A stretch of 64,000 nucleotides of DNA from Dermatemys mawii (GCA_007922305.1 ML677334.1:62412858-62476857); one strand, 5' to 3'. Shown: positions 34,590 to 46,997, counted from the stretch's first letter. Made by a program: numbers and translations. The notes: generated from the sequence alone by a model not told the origin.

Positions 34590-35165
34590 ACTGCTTCATC
34601 AGGAACGGAATCAGGGAATTCACATTTGTCCCTGTAAGTAGTTCCACTCACTACCACTCTGTCCCCTAGCATCAGGTCATGATGTTGTAGGTGTCCCAGT
34701 CTCAAGCACCCCAGATACCCACTTCTTTGGGCCCACAGTGGCTTCTCTCTGTTTACATCTTCCATGGCCCAGCTCTCAAGACAGGTCACATTTAAGTTCA
34801 GTTCCTTCAGGGGTAGCAGACTTCAAGTAAACATCCAAACAAAGGATACTTTTCCCCTCTCGCACTACACTGAAGTTCACTGCTTTACAGCCTACTCCCA
34901 GGCAAGGCAGAGTTCCCTTTTTGCTCTGTAGGCCAAGCACAGCATCTGAGGCCTTCTTCCTGCTAAGCAGTTTTCCCCATGGCCTCTCTTCACTGGGGAC
35001 TTCCAACTTCTCACAGGAACCTGCCCTCCTTCTTAGGGGCTCCCACAGAAACCTCTCCTTCGCTCCTTCCCCCAGGGTCTCCTCCTGACTTAGTTCTCCA
35101 CTCTCTACGTAGTTCTCCCTGAGCCTTTTACAGAGGGGATCACTAATGGTAATTAAGTCAAACAA
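34590..35165 (-). other. Possible retroelement coding relic on the - strand
   Basis: Two overlapping - strand frames (34307-34789 and 34776-35165) hold Glu/Lys-rich, non-repetitive text such as LVVSGT-like and NFSVVREGKSILCLDVYLKS. Composition is GC-richer than the surroundings. It may be a spacer or gag-like piece of an LTR retroelement, but no domain is recognised. It abuts the 3' end of the CR1 copy. Confidence 0.25.
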
Positions 35166-35554
35166 TCAGAATCAACTTGGGGATAGCAAAGCAATTATCT
35201 CAGCTTGAGTAGCCTAAAGAACCCACCAGCCTGCAACAGTCCCAGTAAAGAAAAGTTCCCAGTGCACCATTTCTTCTTGTTCTAGGATGGGGGCAAAGTT
35301 TAGAAGAATATTATTTTGCTGCCTCCATGCTTACCCCTGACCATTATCCCCATTCCATTCAATCTGCTGTGAGCATGATTTCTCCATTTATATTTTTGCC
35401 AGCTCATCTCTGTATCATTACACCTCAGGAGAGGAAAAGTTCCATTAGACATAAATGTCAACAAACTTGGACAATTTTTTTATTTAAACACCTCATTGTA
35501 TTCACTTCCTCATTTTCTGCTTGTAGGTTCTTGGCTCTTACTTGGAAGAGTATT

Positions 35555-35745
35555 GCTTAGTGATTAAAGCAAGATACAGCAAGTAATCCTATATTCTCTG
35601 CTGACTTGGCCACTGACCCCTGATGTGTGACCCTGCACAAATCACAATCTCTCCCTGGTGCACATAAAATGATTATTACATAATTGCCACCTTTGTAGAT
35701 GTGTAGCAAACTATTTACAGCAGTGCTTTGAGATCTTGAATGAAA
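35555..35745 (+). repeat. MIR-like SINE relic, 5' half
   Basis: Degenerate forms of the MIR head appear in order: GCTTAGTGATTAAAGCA, TGACTTGGCCACTGACC, TGTGACCCTGCACAAATCAC, then AAAATGATTATTA and CAGTGCTTTGAGATC. Confidence 0.55.
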
Positions 35746-36171
35746 AGAAATATGAAAATGCAAGATATTGTATTACTATGCACTATTAGAATACTTCATC
35801 ATGCTGATCACATGAGGACCAAGGAAATGATGCCTCCCAATATTATGTTCTCAGTAATCATCTGCTATATTGCATACCTGCTAAAATACTCAGTAGGGAA
35901 TTATTGTTGTCTCTCTCACTTGACATTAATCTGTGCATGCATATGTCCCCATCTTTGACGTCTTTAAAAAAATTTTGAAAGTGACAAGAAAATAAGTTTC
36001 CAAAAAATAAATATGATCTTCCCAGAGGCAGGGGTGCTGACAACCATTGAACCAAACTGTAAACACTGTATATGATGGAAACCACTTGAGGTCAAAACAG
36101 CAGCACACCCAGCATCCTTATGCCCAGAGGGGATTTGAAATTTCGATTGTGTATTTTTATACACTGGAAAC
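35746..36171. other. Unannotated sequence
   Basis: Nothing that can be supported is seen. Confidence 0.4.
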
Positions 36172-36834
36172 ATAGTCACAAAAGTATGGGGCTGGAAAGA
36201 ACCTTGAGAAGTTATTAAATCCAGCACTGAGACAGGAGCAAGTAAGTTCAGACTCTCTCTGAGAGCTGTCTGTCTAACCTGCTCGAAAAACCCTTCAATG
36301 ATGGAAACTCCATAACTTCCTTGGAAATCTATTCCAGAACTTAACTACCCCAATAATTAGAATTTTCTTCCTAATATCCAACCTCAATCTCCCTTACTGC
36401 AAATTAAACCCATTACTTCTCCTCCTACCTACCGCGGACATGGCGAACAATTCATCACAGTCCTCTTGATAACAGCCCCTAATATATTTTAAGGTTTATC
36501 AAGTCTCCCCTTAGTCCTCTTTTCTCAAGACTAAACACGCCCTTTTTTTTAAGCCTTTCCTCATAGGTCAGGTGCTCTAAACCTTTTAAACATTTTTGTT
36601 TCTCTCCTCTGGACTCTCTTCAATTTGTCCACATCTTTTCTAAAGTATGGCACCCAGAATTGGTCACAGACAGTAATCCAGCTGAGGCTTCATGAGTGCC
36701 AAGTAGAATAGGACAATTACCTCTTTTGTTAAAAAGCCCCAGAATTTTAGCTTTTTGGACAATTGAATCACATTGTTGACTCGTATTCATTTGTGATCTA
36801 CTATAACTCCCAGATCCTTCTGAGCTGTACTAAG
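36172..36834 (-). mobile_element. CR1-type LINE fragment, - strand
   Basis: Read on the - strand it follows the CR1 3' reverse-transcriptase text: LGVIV-type GATCTGGGAGTTATAGTAGA, AGGGAGATTGAGGTTGGATA, GTTATGGAGTTTCCATCATT, then the tail at 36172. It starts abruptly at 36834 where the next repeat begins. Frames are broken by many stops. Confidence 0.85.
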
Positions 36835-37861
36835 TTACTCCTGGGGGAATTCTGACTTTCTGATGGGGAAACAAAAGGAAGTCACAAGAGCAGTCATGCG
36901 ACCCTCCACCGCAGTATGTTTTGGGTGCCCAGGGCAGCTGGCAGAGAGGTAAATCTTGTGGGGCAGCGGGCAGGACTGAATAAGACCTAGATGGTGGATC
37001 CTACCATGCACTGGGCTCAGCTGCAGGTGGGAATTCTTCTTCCCCGGCATGGCATCCAGGGCTGTGTCAGACCCACCCCCAGATTTCTCCCCTGGTTGTG
37101 GGAAGCTCTGCAAACTTCCCCCAGATACACACCCCAGGATTCTTACACCCATCGCTCCTCAGCTGCATGGAACACTGTACAGGGAGTTGCTCGCACATTC
37201 CCCCATCCATCCAACCCCCATGCATCCAGACCCTCCTCCCAAGTCTCAATCCCTCCCCCGCACCAAGAACCCCCCGACCCCGATGAGTCCCACTCCCCTG
37301 CACCTGGTCCACCCTGATGAGCCAGCTGCACCCAGATCCCCAGGTACTGAGCCCCAATCAGCTGCACCTGGATCCCCAGCCCACTTAGCCCCACTCCTCC
37401 AGCATATGGACCCCAGACCTGAGTTCCCCAGGTCCCCCTGCCAAGCTCTATGCCCCCTCAGACTCCTGCTGAGCCCCAACTACCTTCACCTGGATCCCCC
37501 ACCCCAGAGTCCCATTACCACTGCATATAGAACTCCCCCGCGCCGCAACAGTCCCATATGCATCCAGATCCCACACATCCCTGGATCCCCCACTGAGTTG
37601 TCCACAGCCAGACTGCCACACACAGAACCTCTCAACCCATACCAGAATCCCCACACACACTAAGCCCCTCCACACTTGAATCCTGCATTTCTGAGCCTGC
37701 CTGACCCACACCTGGCACACAGGGGCAGGCCCAAACCTTGCTCTGTGTCAGGGTTAGGTGCAGCCTCACCGCTGAGTCCATATCCCAGGGGAAAGCTGCA
37801 CAGTGATCTCCCACTGGGGATCTTGGGGAGCATAGGATCTGGTCCAAGAGGTGAACATAGC
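36835..37861. repeat. C-rich unclassified element with degenerate internal repeats
   Basis: It begins ACTCCTGGGGGAATTCTG, a start I recall from turtle repeats. From about 37050 to 37700 a CACCTGGATCCCC-type word recurs loosely with GAGCCCCA, giving a C-rich minisatellite-like body and long Pro-rich frames on + with Gly-rich frames on -. These frames are compositional. No matching right end was found. It is sandwiched between a - strand and a + strand CR1 copy. Confidence 0.5.
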
Positions 37862-40145
37862 TGAACTGGCCAGTAATAGTGATCATAATATACTGTAACT
37901 AAGTTTAACATCCTCGTAGAGGACTTGGTGCCAAAGAAACCTGCTACATCAGTATTTAATTTAAAAAAGGGGAACTACACAAGAATGAGACAGTTAAATG
38001 GAAATGAAAAGGAACAATCACAGAAGTGAAATGGCTGCAAACTTCATGGAGACTATTTAAAAACACTGTAAGAACGACAAAATTCCACCCTGGCTAAACA
38101 GCAGTGTAAGAGATGCAGTTAGAGGCAAAAAACACATCCTTTAAAAACTGGAAGTCAAATCCTAGTGAGCAAAACAGAAAGAAGCATCAATTATGACGAG
38201 TATATTAAGCAGACTGAGAAACAAGCTGAAGAGCAACTAGCTAAAGACACAAAAATTAACAGCATTTCTCTCCATACATCAGAAGCAGGACACATGCCAA
38301 ACAATCAGTGGGGCCACTAAACAACTGAGGTCTTAAAGGACCACTCAAGGAAGACAAGTCATTGCGGATAAGATAAAGGATTCTTTACATCGGTTGTCTC
38401 TACAGAGGATGGGGTGGGGGAGGAGAGCCCCACACCCGAGGCATTCTTTTTAAGTGTCAGATCTGAGAAACTGTTCTCAGTTGAGTGACCACAAAGGAGA
38501 GTTTGGAAGAAATTGATAAATTAGACAGTAATGAGTCCCCAGGACCAGGTGAAAGGAAGGAACTCACATAGTAGTCCTGAAATTTCCTAACTGTGGTAAG
38601 TAACCTATCACTTAAATCAGCCTCTGAACCAGATGACTGAAGGATAGCAAATATAATGACAAAAAAGAATCCCAAGATGATCCTGACAATTACAGGAATG
38701 CCTAACTTCAGTACCATGTGAACTGGTTGAAACTATAGTAAAGAACAGAATCATCAGACATGTACATGAACATAATATGTTGGAGGAAGAGTAAACACGG
38801 CTTTTGTAAACGGAAATCATGCCTCATCTATTAGAATTCTTTGAGGGAGTGAAGAAGCATGTGAACAAGGGTGAGCCAGTTGACATAGTGTATTTGGACT
38901 TTTAGAAAGCCTTTGATAAGGTTCCTCACCAATTGTCTTAAGCAAACTAAGCTGTTATGGAATAAAAGGAAAGGTCCTTTCATGGATCAGTAGCTGGCTA
39001 AAAGATAGGAAAGGAATAAAGGTAGCAATAAACAATGGAGAGGAGTAAATAGTGGGGTCTCCCAAGGATTTATACTGGGACCAGTGCTGTTCGACGTACT
39101 CACAAACGACCTTGACAACGGGTGTAACGGTGAAGTAGCAAAGTTCGCAGCCTACACAAAATTACTCAAGTCAGTTGTTAAGTCCAAAGCAGACTGCAAA
39201 GAGTCACAAAGGGATCTCACACAACTAGGTGACTGGGCAACAAAATGACAGATGAAATTCAATGCTGACAAGTTCAAAGTAATGCACACCGGAAAATAAT
39301 TCCAACTATACATACAAAAAGATGCACTTTAAATTAGATGTTACCATCCAAGAAAGATCTTGGAGTTATCATGGATAGTTCTCTGAAAACACTCAATGTA
39401 TAGCAGCAGTCCAAAAAGCTAACAATGTTAGGAAACATTAGGAAAGGCATAGATATTAAGACAAAAAATATCATGCACTATATGAATCCACGGTATGGCC
39501 ACACCTTGGCCACACCTTGAATACTGCGTGCAGTTCTGGTTGCTCCATCTCAAAAAAACATATATATTATAATAGGAAAAGATATAGAGAAGGGCAAAAA
39601 AATGATTAGGGGTATGGAACGGCTTCCATATAAGGAGAGATTAAAAAGACTGGGCACTGTTCATCATGGAAAAAAAGAGATGACTACAGGAGAATATGAT
39701 GAATGGTATGGAGAAAGTAAATAGGGAAGTGCTATCACTGTTTCACATAACACAAAGCTAGCGTCACCCAATGAAATTAATATGCAGCAGTTTTAAAAAA
39801 ATACCACAAAAGGAAGTACTTGTTCACACAATGCAGAGTCAACCTGTGGAACTCGTTGCCAGGGGATGTTGTGAAGATCAAAAGCATAACTAGGCTCAAA
39901 CAAGAATGAGATAGGTTCATAGAGGAGAGACCTATATGGCTATTAGCCAGGATGGTCCAGGATGCAACCCCATGCTCTGGGGTTTCCTAAACCTCCAACT
40001 GCCAGAAGCTAAGACTGGACAAGGGATGGATCACTTGATAAATTCTCTTGTTCTGCTCATTGGCTCTGAAGCATCTGGCATTGGCCACTGTCAGAAGACA
40101 GATACTGGGCCAGAAGGACCCTTGGTCTGACTCAGTACAGCCACT
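37862..40145 (+). mobile_element. CR1-type LINE, long 5'-truncated copy (about 2.3 kb)
   Basis: It carries most of the reverse-transcriptase region in order: the DFQKAFDKVPH-type segment near 38905 (with a stop), a GPVLFDVLTNDL-like motif near 39078, and DLTQLGDWATK near 39215. The catalytic FADD block at 39144-39155 reads FAAY, so both aspartates are lost. The 3' UTR near 40070-40145 (CTGGCATTGGCCACTGTCAG ... CTTGGTCTGACTCAGTACAG) is the standard end. Many stops and frameshifts make it a dead copy. Confidence 0.9.
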
Positions 40146-42338
40146 CATATATGACAAACAAAAAAAAGAGAAAACAAGAGACTCATTCTGGAAGAACCTC
40201 TGTTTCTACTGTGAAGTATACACCCTGTCTGTTCTGAAGAGGTTATCAAGAAAAAAAGCTGACAAACCTTGAATCTTAGGGAACACGCAGTTAACGCATT
40301 TTTGTCAAGAGCACTGAAATCCTCATATGAAAGATGCTATGCAAGTGTGAAGCATTAGTGTAAGCAAAGGAATGAAAGTGAAGTGTGTTCACAAGCTCAT
40401 TGTGGTATTCGATTGCTCATTCTGTACAACATTTGAGTGAGGAGAGAGAAAACAGATATGCAGAAGAATAACATGTGGTCAATAGTTATTTGTAACAAAT
40501 GGCATACCGCTGCCTTAAAGCGATTCGTTTTGCTTCTGAACACTGGCATCCAAGGAAGCGTTTAAGAATGAAACAGAAAAGACTAACAGCTTTGATGGTT
40601 CTTCTAATCTTCTAATCTTCTTCTAATCTTGTTTGAGCAAACAATGACAGGGGTTTAGTACGAGTGCCAAGGGAAGACCAAGACCCACTGTGCTAATGAT
40701 AACATTAGCACTTTTCCAGTTTTCCCAGCATCCAGAATTCCGCAGCTGTCTAATACATGCTTATTTGTGGAAATTTTTTTTAAAAAAACAATTATCGTTA
40801 AGCTCAAGATGTGAGTAAAATAAAGCTTAAACTACAGCCTGACAAGCAAAGTCTTTAAAATGAATTGCAAAGGGAAAAGAAAAACCCTGCTTTGCTTTTT
40901 ACTGCTCCTATATGAAGGATATAACATGGAAGGCTGAGAACAGCAGCACAGATTTTTATGCGGTCATGTTCCAGGTATTCCACAGAATATAACAGTCCTC
41001 CACAATAAAAAGGTAAAAACAGAGTTGATATTTCCAATGTAAATAATCAAAAAAGTTTTTTTATTTAAAATATTCTTGTTCCTGTTTCTCTGCTTTATCT
41101 TCAGATGGATAAAGAAAATTGTAGAGGATTTCTGAGGATAGTTGGTTAATTTTTGCTCTGCAGCTCACGTTAATATGTGCAAAGAACATCAGTGTGTTCT
41201 CAACAAAACTATGAACTTTCATAGGAAAATGTACTTTAAAAACAAAGATAAAACCCCTCAAGACATGGGACACATTCAGAAGAGACTGATGCCTTATTGA
41301 AAATACCCAGTTCTGCTAACCAAATAACAACATGGCAAGAGAGAATCCTCAAAGAATTAGGTTTTGTTTCTACAAAGAGAACTCTCAGCTGCAGTAAGCA
41401 TGTGAAGTCATAGAAAAGCGAATGACAGATTGGGTAGAACCACCACCAAGTGTCTGGAAATCATTTCAACCACACTCAAGAATGTTGCTAAACTGGCATC
41501 CAGGGAGAGGGAGAATCCTAAAAGGAACCTAGAATAAAACATAAAAGATGATAGGGGCAAAATTACCACATGAGCGCTGTGAACTGGAAACACCCATGTT
41601 GATAGTTACATTCATAACTGAAATCACAGTTTCAGTCAAAACTCTCACCCATGAGCCAGTGAAACTCCAGGCAAGTGGATTAGGTCTAGCATTTTTATTA
41701 CGTCTGTTGAACAATCTTTCAGCTTGCCCATAAATAAAATTATGTATTGTTAAAAGCTGTTAAAGCCTCTGTAGGCAACAGATTTCCAGGCACATAATGT
41801 CTTTACTGAGTGATAAAAGGAGCAGCATGGATGAGGAAGCTTTCCTCTAACTTGATGGAAGAGCAGCGACAGCCTTGGCGCTTCTCAACTTTCCACTTCC
41901 AGCAACCCCTCCCTTCCCCCGCCTCTCAACAAACAACAAAACACAACCAACCACAAAACCAAATTCTGTCCAGAAAAATAAAACAATCTTCAAAGAAAAG
42001 GGTTTTCAGCCAATTTCAAATCACTTTTGAAATGAGCTTTAATACTGTTTTTGCCAAGAAAAGTCAAACACTCCTATCCATATGCAGCACAATTCCATAT
42101 AAACTTGCTATGTGGCACAGCCTGACTCATCTGTTATACTGCTACAATTATGGGCAGATTTAGTCTAGATTAAACTACACTGGGTATTAAAGTACTAACA
42201 AGGTGTATTTTACCATGAGAGAGATGGCTGAAGTCATCAGACTTTGCACTGAAAACAATAGGACAACACTGATCTCCATTTCACTGGTATAAGTGTAAAG
42301 CAACATTGTTAACAATGGACTGCAGCCCTGCTCCCCAC
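40146..42338. other. Unannotated AT-rich sequence
   Basis: No gene is supported. TTCTAATCTTC is repeated around 40600-40630. The frames at 41408-42163 show no domain. Confidence 0.4.
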
Positions 42339-42340
42339 TA

Positions 42341-42459
42341 GGATGACCAGACAGCAAGTGTGAAAAATCGGGACAGAGGTGGGGGGGTAATAGGAACCTA
42401 TATGAGAAAAAAATCCAAAAATCAGACTGTCCCTATAAAATCGGAACATCTGGTCACCC
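42341..42459. mobile_element. TA-flanked MITE, copy 2
   Basis: 119 bp from GGATGACCAGAC to CTGGTCACCC, flanked by TA at 42339-42340 and 42460-42461. Same family, length and orientation as 28144-28261. Confidence 0.82.
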
Positions 42460-42461
42460 TA

Positions 42462-43864
42462 CTCCCGGCCTGCCTCTGGTATGTCCCCTATAACAGGGGC
42501 TGTCCTCTGAGTTCTGCCTAACAAGCCAACAGCTGTCTTCCTCAATTCCTACCAATAGGGAATCCTGTGCCAGCTGGATCTTGGACTGAGTGTTAGAGCC
42601 CCTTCATGCTACACCGACCATTTTATTCAATGTAAAGGGGCAATGATGAGTATGAGAATTTCTTCCCTAGATTTAATAGGATGCTCTGGGCTTCCAGGCT
42701 TTTCTCTTGGTTCTGATTTCTTAATTGAAGTTGCTTCTTTAGGTATAGGGCTGAGTGTTCAAGGAGAAGAACATCTTCTGTTAGGCCTCGATCATGCTAA
42801 CAGTCGAGTGCTTAAGCGGTTTGCTGGATCAGAGATCCTTACAGCCTTAACCATATTTAAACTGGGTTAGTTTATCTTGACTTGGAAGCTTCTGGCTTTG
42901 GGAGCAAACTTATGATTTACACAGAGGGGCAAATCCCATTCTTCCTCTGTGGGAATGTTTGAAAGAGGACCCCGTAGGGCAACCTCCTGAAGTTCTACCC
43001 TTAGAGTTTCTCCTGTAGGTATGTTTGGGAGGTGGAGGGAGTGTGATCTGTACCAAGGTTAGCAACAGGTTGTATATTTGACTTTTTTCTTGCATTGTTT
43101 TTATTCTTGCAGCTCTCCTTCCTTTCTCCCTTTCCCCTCCTCCATCAGTCCAGTCAGACATTCCTATTCATCTCCAGCTTCATACCAAGGCACAGGTAAA
43201 ACCTTTTCTTTATTGAGAACATGTCTCCAGTGAAATTATCTGATAAAAATGCATCATTCTTCCCCACACATTCCATGACTGATCACATTCTAAGCATGTT
43301 TTTAAGCTATATATACCTTTATTCCACCCATATATTCCTATATTCCTTTATTCCATCCAGAACGTTTATGTGGAGTTAAATACTTGAAATAGACAGGCGA
43401 GTTCCCCATTTTAAGACTGTGGCAGCAGAAGCAACAGGTGGTCAAATTCAGCAACTAGGTTCGAGTGCCTACAGAACGTTCCTATTTAAATTTAAAATTA
43501 ACTAAACTCATCTGATGGTAACTGAAAAGCTTGTCCTGTAGTTCAGTCCCCAGTAACAGCAGTGAGTAAAGAAAAAGTGCATAGTGTACATTCCTACCTC
43601 ACACTTTTCTAATGGCAATGCCATTACAAAAGGTGAAGGGAGGTAAACCTAAATCCTGCCCTTGTTAGCCACGTAGTTATATTTTTCCTTTTGATTTATC
43701 AACATCATTACTGTAATTTATTTGAAATATGAGGTGACATGGTGAACTCTTCCTCCAAACCTTCCTTTTAAAATCTTGGCAGAAGCTTTGATTCGCAGTC
43801 ATTATTAAATATCTAGCATGCCATTTATGATCAAGGATTTAGAGCAAAATTTGTAAAAAAAAAT

Positions 43865-43897
<33 letters not shown>

Positions 43898-44460
43898 AAT
43901 TTTTTCTCCCCATCAATCATACCGGAGTACCTTTAGGTACATATTTAATACCAGGTGCCAAAGTACAGTATATCTAAAAAAAAGAAAAAAGTTTGTTCTA
44001 TACTGGTAAGAGTTCAAAGATTTCACTATGAAAGGAAAAACAAATTTTTCCTTTCTTTTTAGGGGTCAAAGTGGCGATATATTCTGGATTAAAAGGAACA
44101 TTTTGCATCCCTCAGTCTCTCAGAAAACTGATTCCATGGACAAGGTTCATGGGTTTCAAAGGAAGAATTTATATTATGATTTGTCAGACTATCATGGAAT
44201 TTCCAGTATCTTCAGCCAAAATATCAAAAACTAGTTGCTGTTGTAAATATTAGGCCTCCATCGCAACCAAAATTTGAAAATAGGCCCCTTTGGGGTTTGC
44301 AACGAGCTGGAATCAAAGCAAATGGGACTGGTTCAGATCCAATAATCCAAATGCAATGTCCTCCATGCACTTGGAAATTTAAGATTTGAGTTCTGGCTTG
44401 GCCTGTCTCTAACAGACATGTGATGCTATCACGAACACAGTCAAGGCCTGCTATGACACA
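42462..44460. other. Unannotated sequence with a TA/CA microsatellite
   Basis: No gene is seen. (TA)n followed by (CA)n spans about 43866-43898. Confidence 0.45.
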
Positions 44461-44465
44461 CTCTC

Positions 44466-44965
44466 TGTAAGGGCACGCAAGATATTGTTACGGTAGAGGA
44501 TTAAGGGCGCTCTCATCCTTCACTCCAGGAAAGGAAGGGGTGCTCATTTCCCCCCCACACACACACTGCTGGGAAGGAAAGGGTACTTTTGGCCATGATT
44601 ATCGATTCCTGCCCTGTTATCGCATATTTCCCATGCCGGAGTACTTGGCTCTCATGGTTTGCTCGACTTGAAATGAAACACCTGCTTACATTGTGTAATA
44701 CTAACAAGACAAAAATAAGGTATTAGTTATTCATGAGGTATGCATGAGATGCAAATGTTCCTGTTATTTCTCTGCCTGTGTGCCCACGTGCAGTGGGCTT
44801 CTTCCCGAGCATTGCTCCGATGTGTTGCGTCCCCGTCTCAGTGGCAGCAACGAAGGGAGCTCCCGTTGCGGGTGTGCCACTTTTTCCTTCAGTAAACTCA
44901 CTACTTCTATTCAACAGCTGTGTGTGTGCTTCGTTCCTAAAGGACACCGAAAGTACCCTGCAACA
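44466..44965 (+). repeat. ERV 5' LTR (500 bp)
   Basis: Begins TGTAAGGGCACGC and ends CCCTGCAACA. An octamer ATGCAAAT lies at 44749-44756 in the promoter-like part, and an AGTAAA that could act as a weak poly(A) signal lies near 44891. It has two copies of a GGAAAGG(AAG)GGTGCTCATTTCC-like unit. Confidence 0.9.
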
Positions 44966-44967
44966 TT

Positions 44968-44985
44968 TGGCGCAGTGAGCAGGGT
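44968..44985 (+). other. Primer-binding site, probably tRNA-Ser
   Basis: TGGCGCAGTGAGCAGGGT starts 2 bp after the LTR. It is close to the complement of a serine tRNA 3' end (UGA-anticodon type), with about one mismatch by memory. Primer identity is an inference. Confidence 0.6.
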
Positions 44986-44996
44986 CCCTTGGAACG

Positions 44997-45662
44997 ATGC
45001 CCCTCTGGCTGAAGGCTGGGGAAGCAGGGGAGTTGTCGCTGCCCCTGCAGCGCATACCGGAATGGCCCCCAACGGAGCGATGGGGGCCGGTTGCGTGGGT
45101 GGTAGCCAGCTGGGTGGCCCTGGCGGATTGGCCTGAATACCACCAGGTTGCTGGGCTCACGCTGGTGCAGCTCGTGGAGGGACTGCACTGGCTGCGGGCC
45201 AGCTAGTGGTCTGGGACAGAGCGACGCCCTATGGGTGAGTTGGCGTGGCTGTTTTTAACTGCACTCTGGGCCCAGGACGGTGAGTTTCTGCATCTGCAGA
45301 GGCTTGTAGAAGGTAAAATGCAAGAGTGTTTGGCGCAAGCAGAGGCGCGGGTGGTAGCACAGGAGGTGGTGACCTTGCAGGCAGAGAGGGCTCTAGTCCC
45401 CATGCGCTGCTCTGAGGCACTTGTGGTGTGTATTGCCAACAAGCGACAGGTGAAACAGGGGCAGAAGTCCGTCACGGTCGCCCAGGTCAGGGTGGTTACA
45501 GCAGCCCCTTCGTGGGACCCTGAGACTTGGGATGGCAACATTTGGAGTTTTTTCTCAGCCTCAGAGAGTGAGGAGGCTGACACACACACACACCCCGACA
45601 GGCATGCCCGGTGCGAGAGTTGCGTGCTTCATTTCAGGAGGCTGTCCATACCTTCAAAGTGA
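44997..45662 (+). pseudogene. ERV gag-like relic
   Basis: An ATG 12 nt after the primer-binding site opens a frame rich in Trp, Leu and Ala (to 45206). After one TAG at 45204-45206 the same frame continues from 45207 through Gln/Ala/Val-rich text to 45662. A (CA)n run near 45582-45594 coincides with loss of frame; plausible continuing text (ELRASFQEAVHTFKVSELQE) is read in another frame from about 45611. Position and layout suggest the matrix/capsid part of gag. No zinc-knuckle motif is seen. Confidence 0.55.
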
Positions 45663-45812
45663 GTGAGCTACAGGAGATTGTGAAAACTTTTAATCAGGAA
45701 CCGGGGGAGGAGAGAGAAGCAGAAGCCGGCGCGCCCGGTGGACCCGAGTGCCCTGGTAGATTGGAGTCTTCTGCTTGCCTTGTGACGGGGAGGCGGGTCT
45801 CCCCTCCAGTGC

Positions 45813-46232
45813 ATGGCCATGCGCCTGACCCGGGAGGCAGGGGACCGCCGCCCTTTCGTCCCACTCATGAGCCAGTGGCCACATGGAGGGACCCAGCACG
45901 TCCTGGCCTTACTGAACACGGGAGCCGAAATTACCACCCCTCACTCCACGCAGACGGTGGGGTGCTCGACTGTGGTACGGGGCCTGGGTGGCTCAGAGCC
46001 GCGGGCGTTTGCCATGACTGTCACTCTCACCCTGGGTAAGGCGCCGCCCCCCACCCACGCGACGGTGCTAATGGCACCCATCGGTGAGTACATTTTGGGT
46101 ACTGACGTCCTGGGGGGGACAAGTGGAGATGCAGTACGACCTCTTTGCTTTTGGCCTGCAGGCCTCCGCTGGCATGCAGTTACTGACTTTGCTAATGCTT
46201 TTGTTTTGATTGCTATTGTTTCCGAAAGTTAG
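45813..46232 (+). pseudogene. ERV retropepsin-like protease relic
   Basis: The frame contains LLNTGAEIT, matching the aspartic-protease LLDTGA block but with Asn in place of the catalytic Asp, and further on EYILGTDVL, matching the second conserved ILGxDxL block. Spacing between the two is normal for a retroviral protease. The Asn makes the enzyme inactive. A stop at 45783-45785 lies just upstream in this frame. After the protease the text diverges at once, without reverse-transcriptase motifs. Confidence 0.72.
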
Positions 46233-46599
46233 GATTAGTTTGTATTCACTGGCGACGTGCCAGTAACAGCAGAGACAAAGCGCTAGGTGCTGTGACCTGT
46301 GGGAACCAGAATGATGTCTCCCTCCACTGGGAAGCGGGGATCGCTCTCTCTGTGATCTGTGTCCGCTTTCCCCCTTTCCACAGGTGCAAAGCAAAGCAAC
46401 AATCACCACGGAAGGCACCCACCCCACCCCCTGGCCAGTGTCTGGTGGACTAATCCCAGGAAGAAAGCTAAAGCCACAACCATCCTAGCCACAGGAGAAG
46501 GCTGGACTGTTGTGTTACCAGAGCAGGAGGACTGCGCCGCCGCCCTCCTCTCCCCCCATCACGACGGCCTCATGGCACCGACTAACCAAGTGCTTTTTT

Positions 46600-46635
<36 letters not shown>

Positions 46636-46997
46636 TTGCAGGGCTGTCTGTTTGTTGCCAAGAGCATGGTTGTGAATATGTGGGTGGCTCTGGCCCAGAG
46701 TGCCCTGAATTTTACTGCCTTTTGCCTCCTCCATACATATGCTGTTGGCGACGTTATGGAGACCTGCTTTCTGGGCATCAGTGCAGCGTCCTTTGTGTTA
46801 CAGTGCCATATACTCCTGGGAAATATTGATAAGACTGTTGTTTATGTTGATTTTTATAGTTAACACAGCCCCCTGCACAGATGTATGCTTTTAGTGTTGT
46901 GAGTGTTATTGTAGTGGCTATGTGTGTGATTTTTGAAAATCCTACTGCTTTTTGTCCGCATTATTTGTTTTTCTTTACCCTTTCACTGGAGGAGGAG
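46233..46997 (+). other. ERV 3' interior, env-like position, relic
   Basis: TTTCCCCCTTTCCACAG, ending near 46382, is a good splice acceptor, as expected before env. The region then has a T-run and (TA)n at 46594-46633 and short hydrophobic frames near 46640-46860. No env domain is recognisable. The purine tract GGAGGAGGAG at 46988-46997 abuts the 3' LTR and is the likely polypurine tract. Confidence 0.5.

Noticed and set aside
36991..37911. Up to 204-codon Pro-rich frame and several Gly-rich antisense frames; also considered as a CpG island promoter
   Set aside because: The C-rich repetitive element explains all of them. CpG is sparse, and TSS signals or adjacent genes are absent.
41408..42163. 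Open frames of 61-117 codons
   Set aside because: No splice context, no domain, and AT-driven composition.
44723..45589. Antisense frames of 83-145 codons over the ERV
   Set aside because: Shadows of the LTR and gag-like region. No motif and no antisense gene of this kind is known to me.
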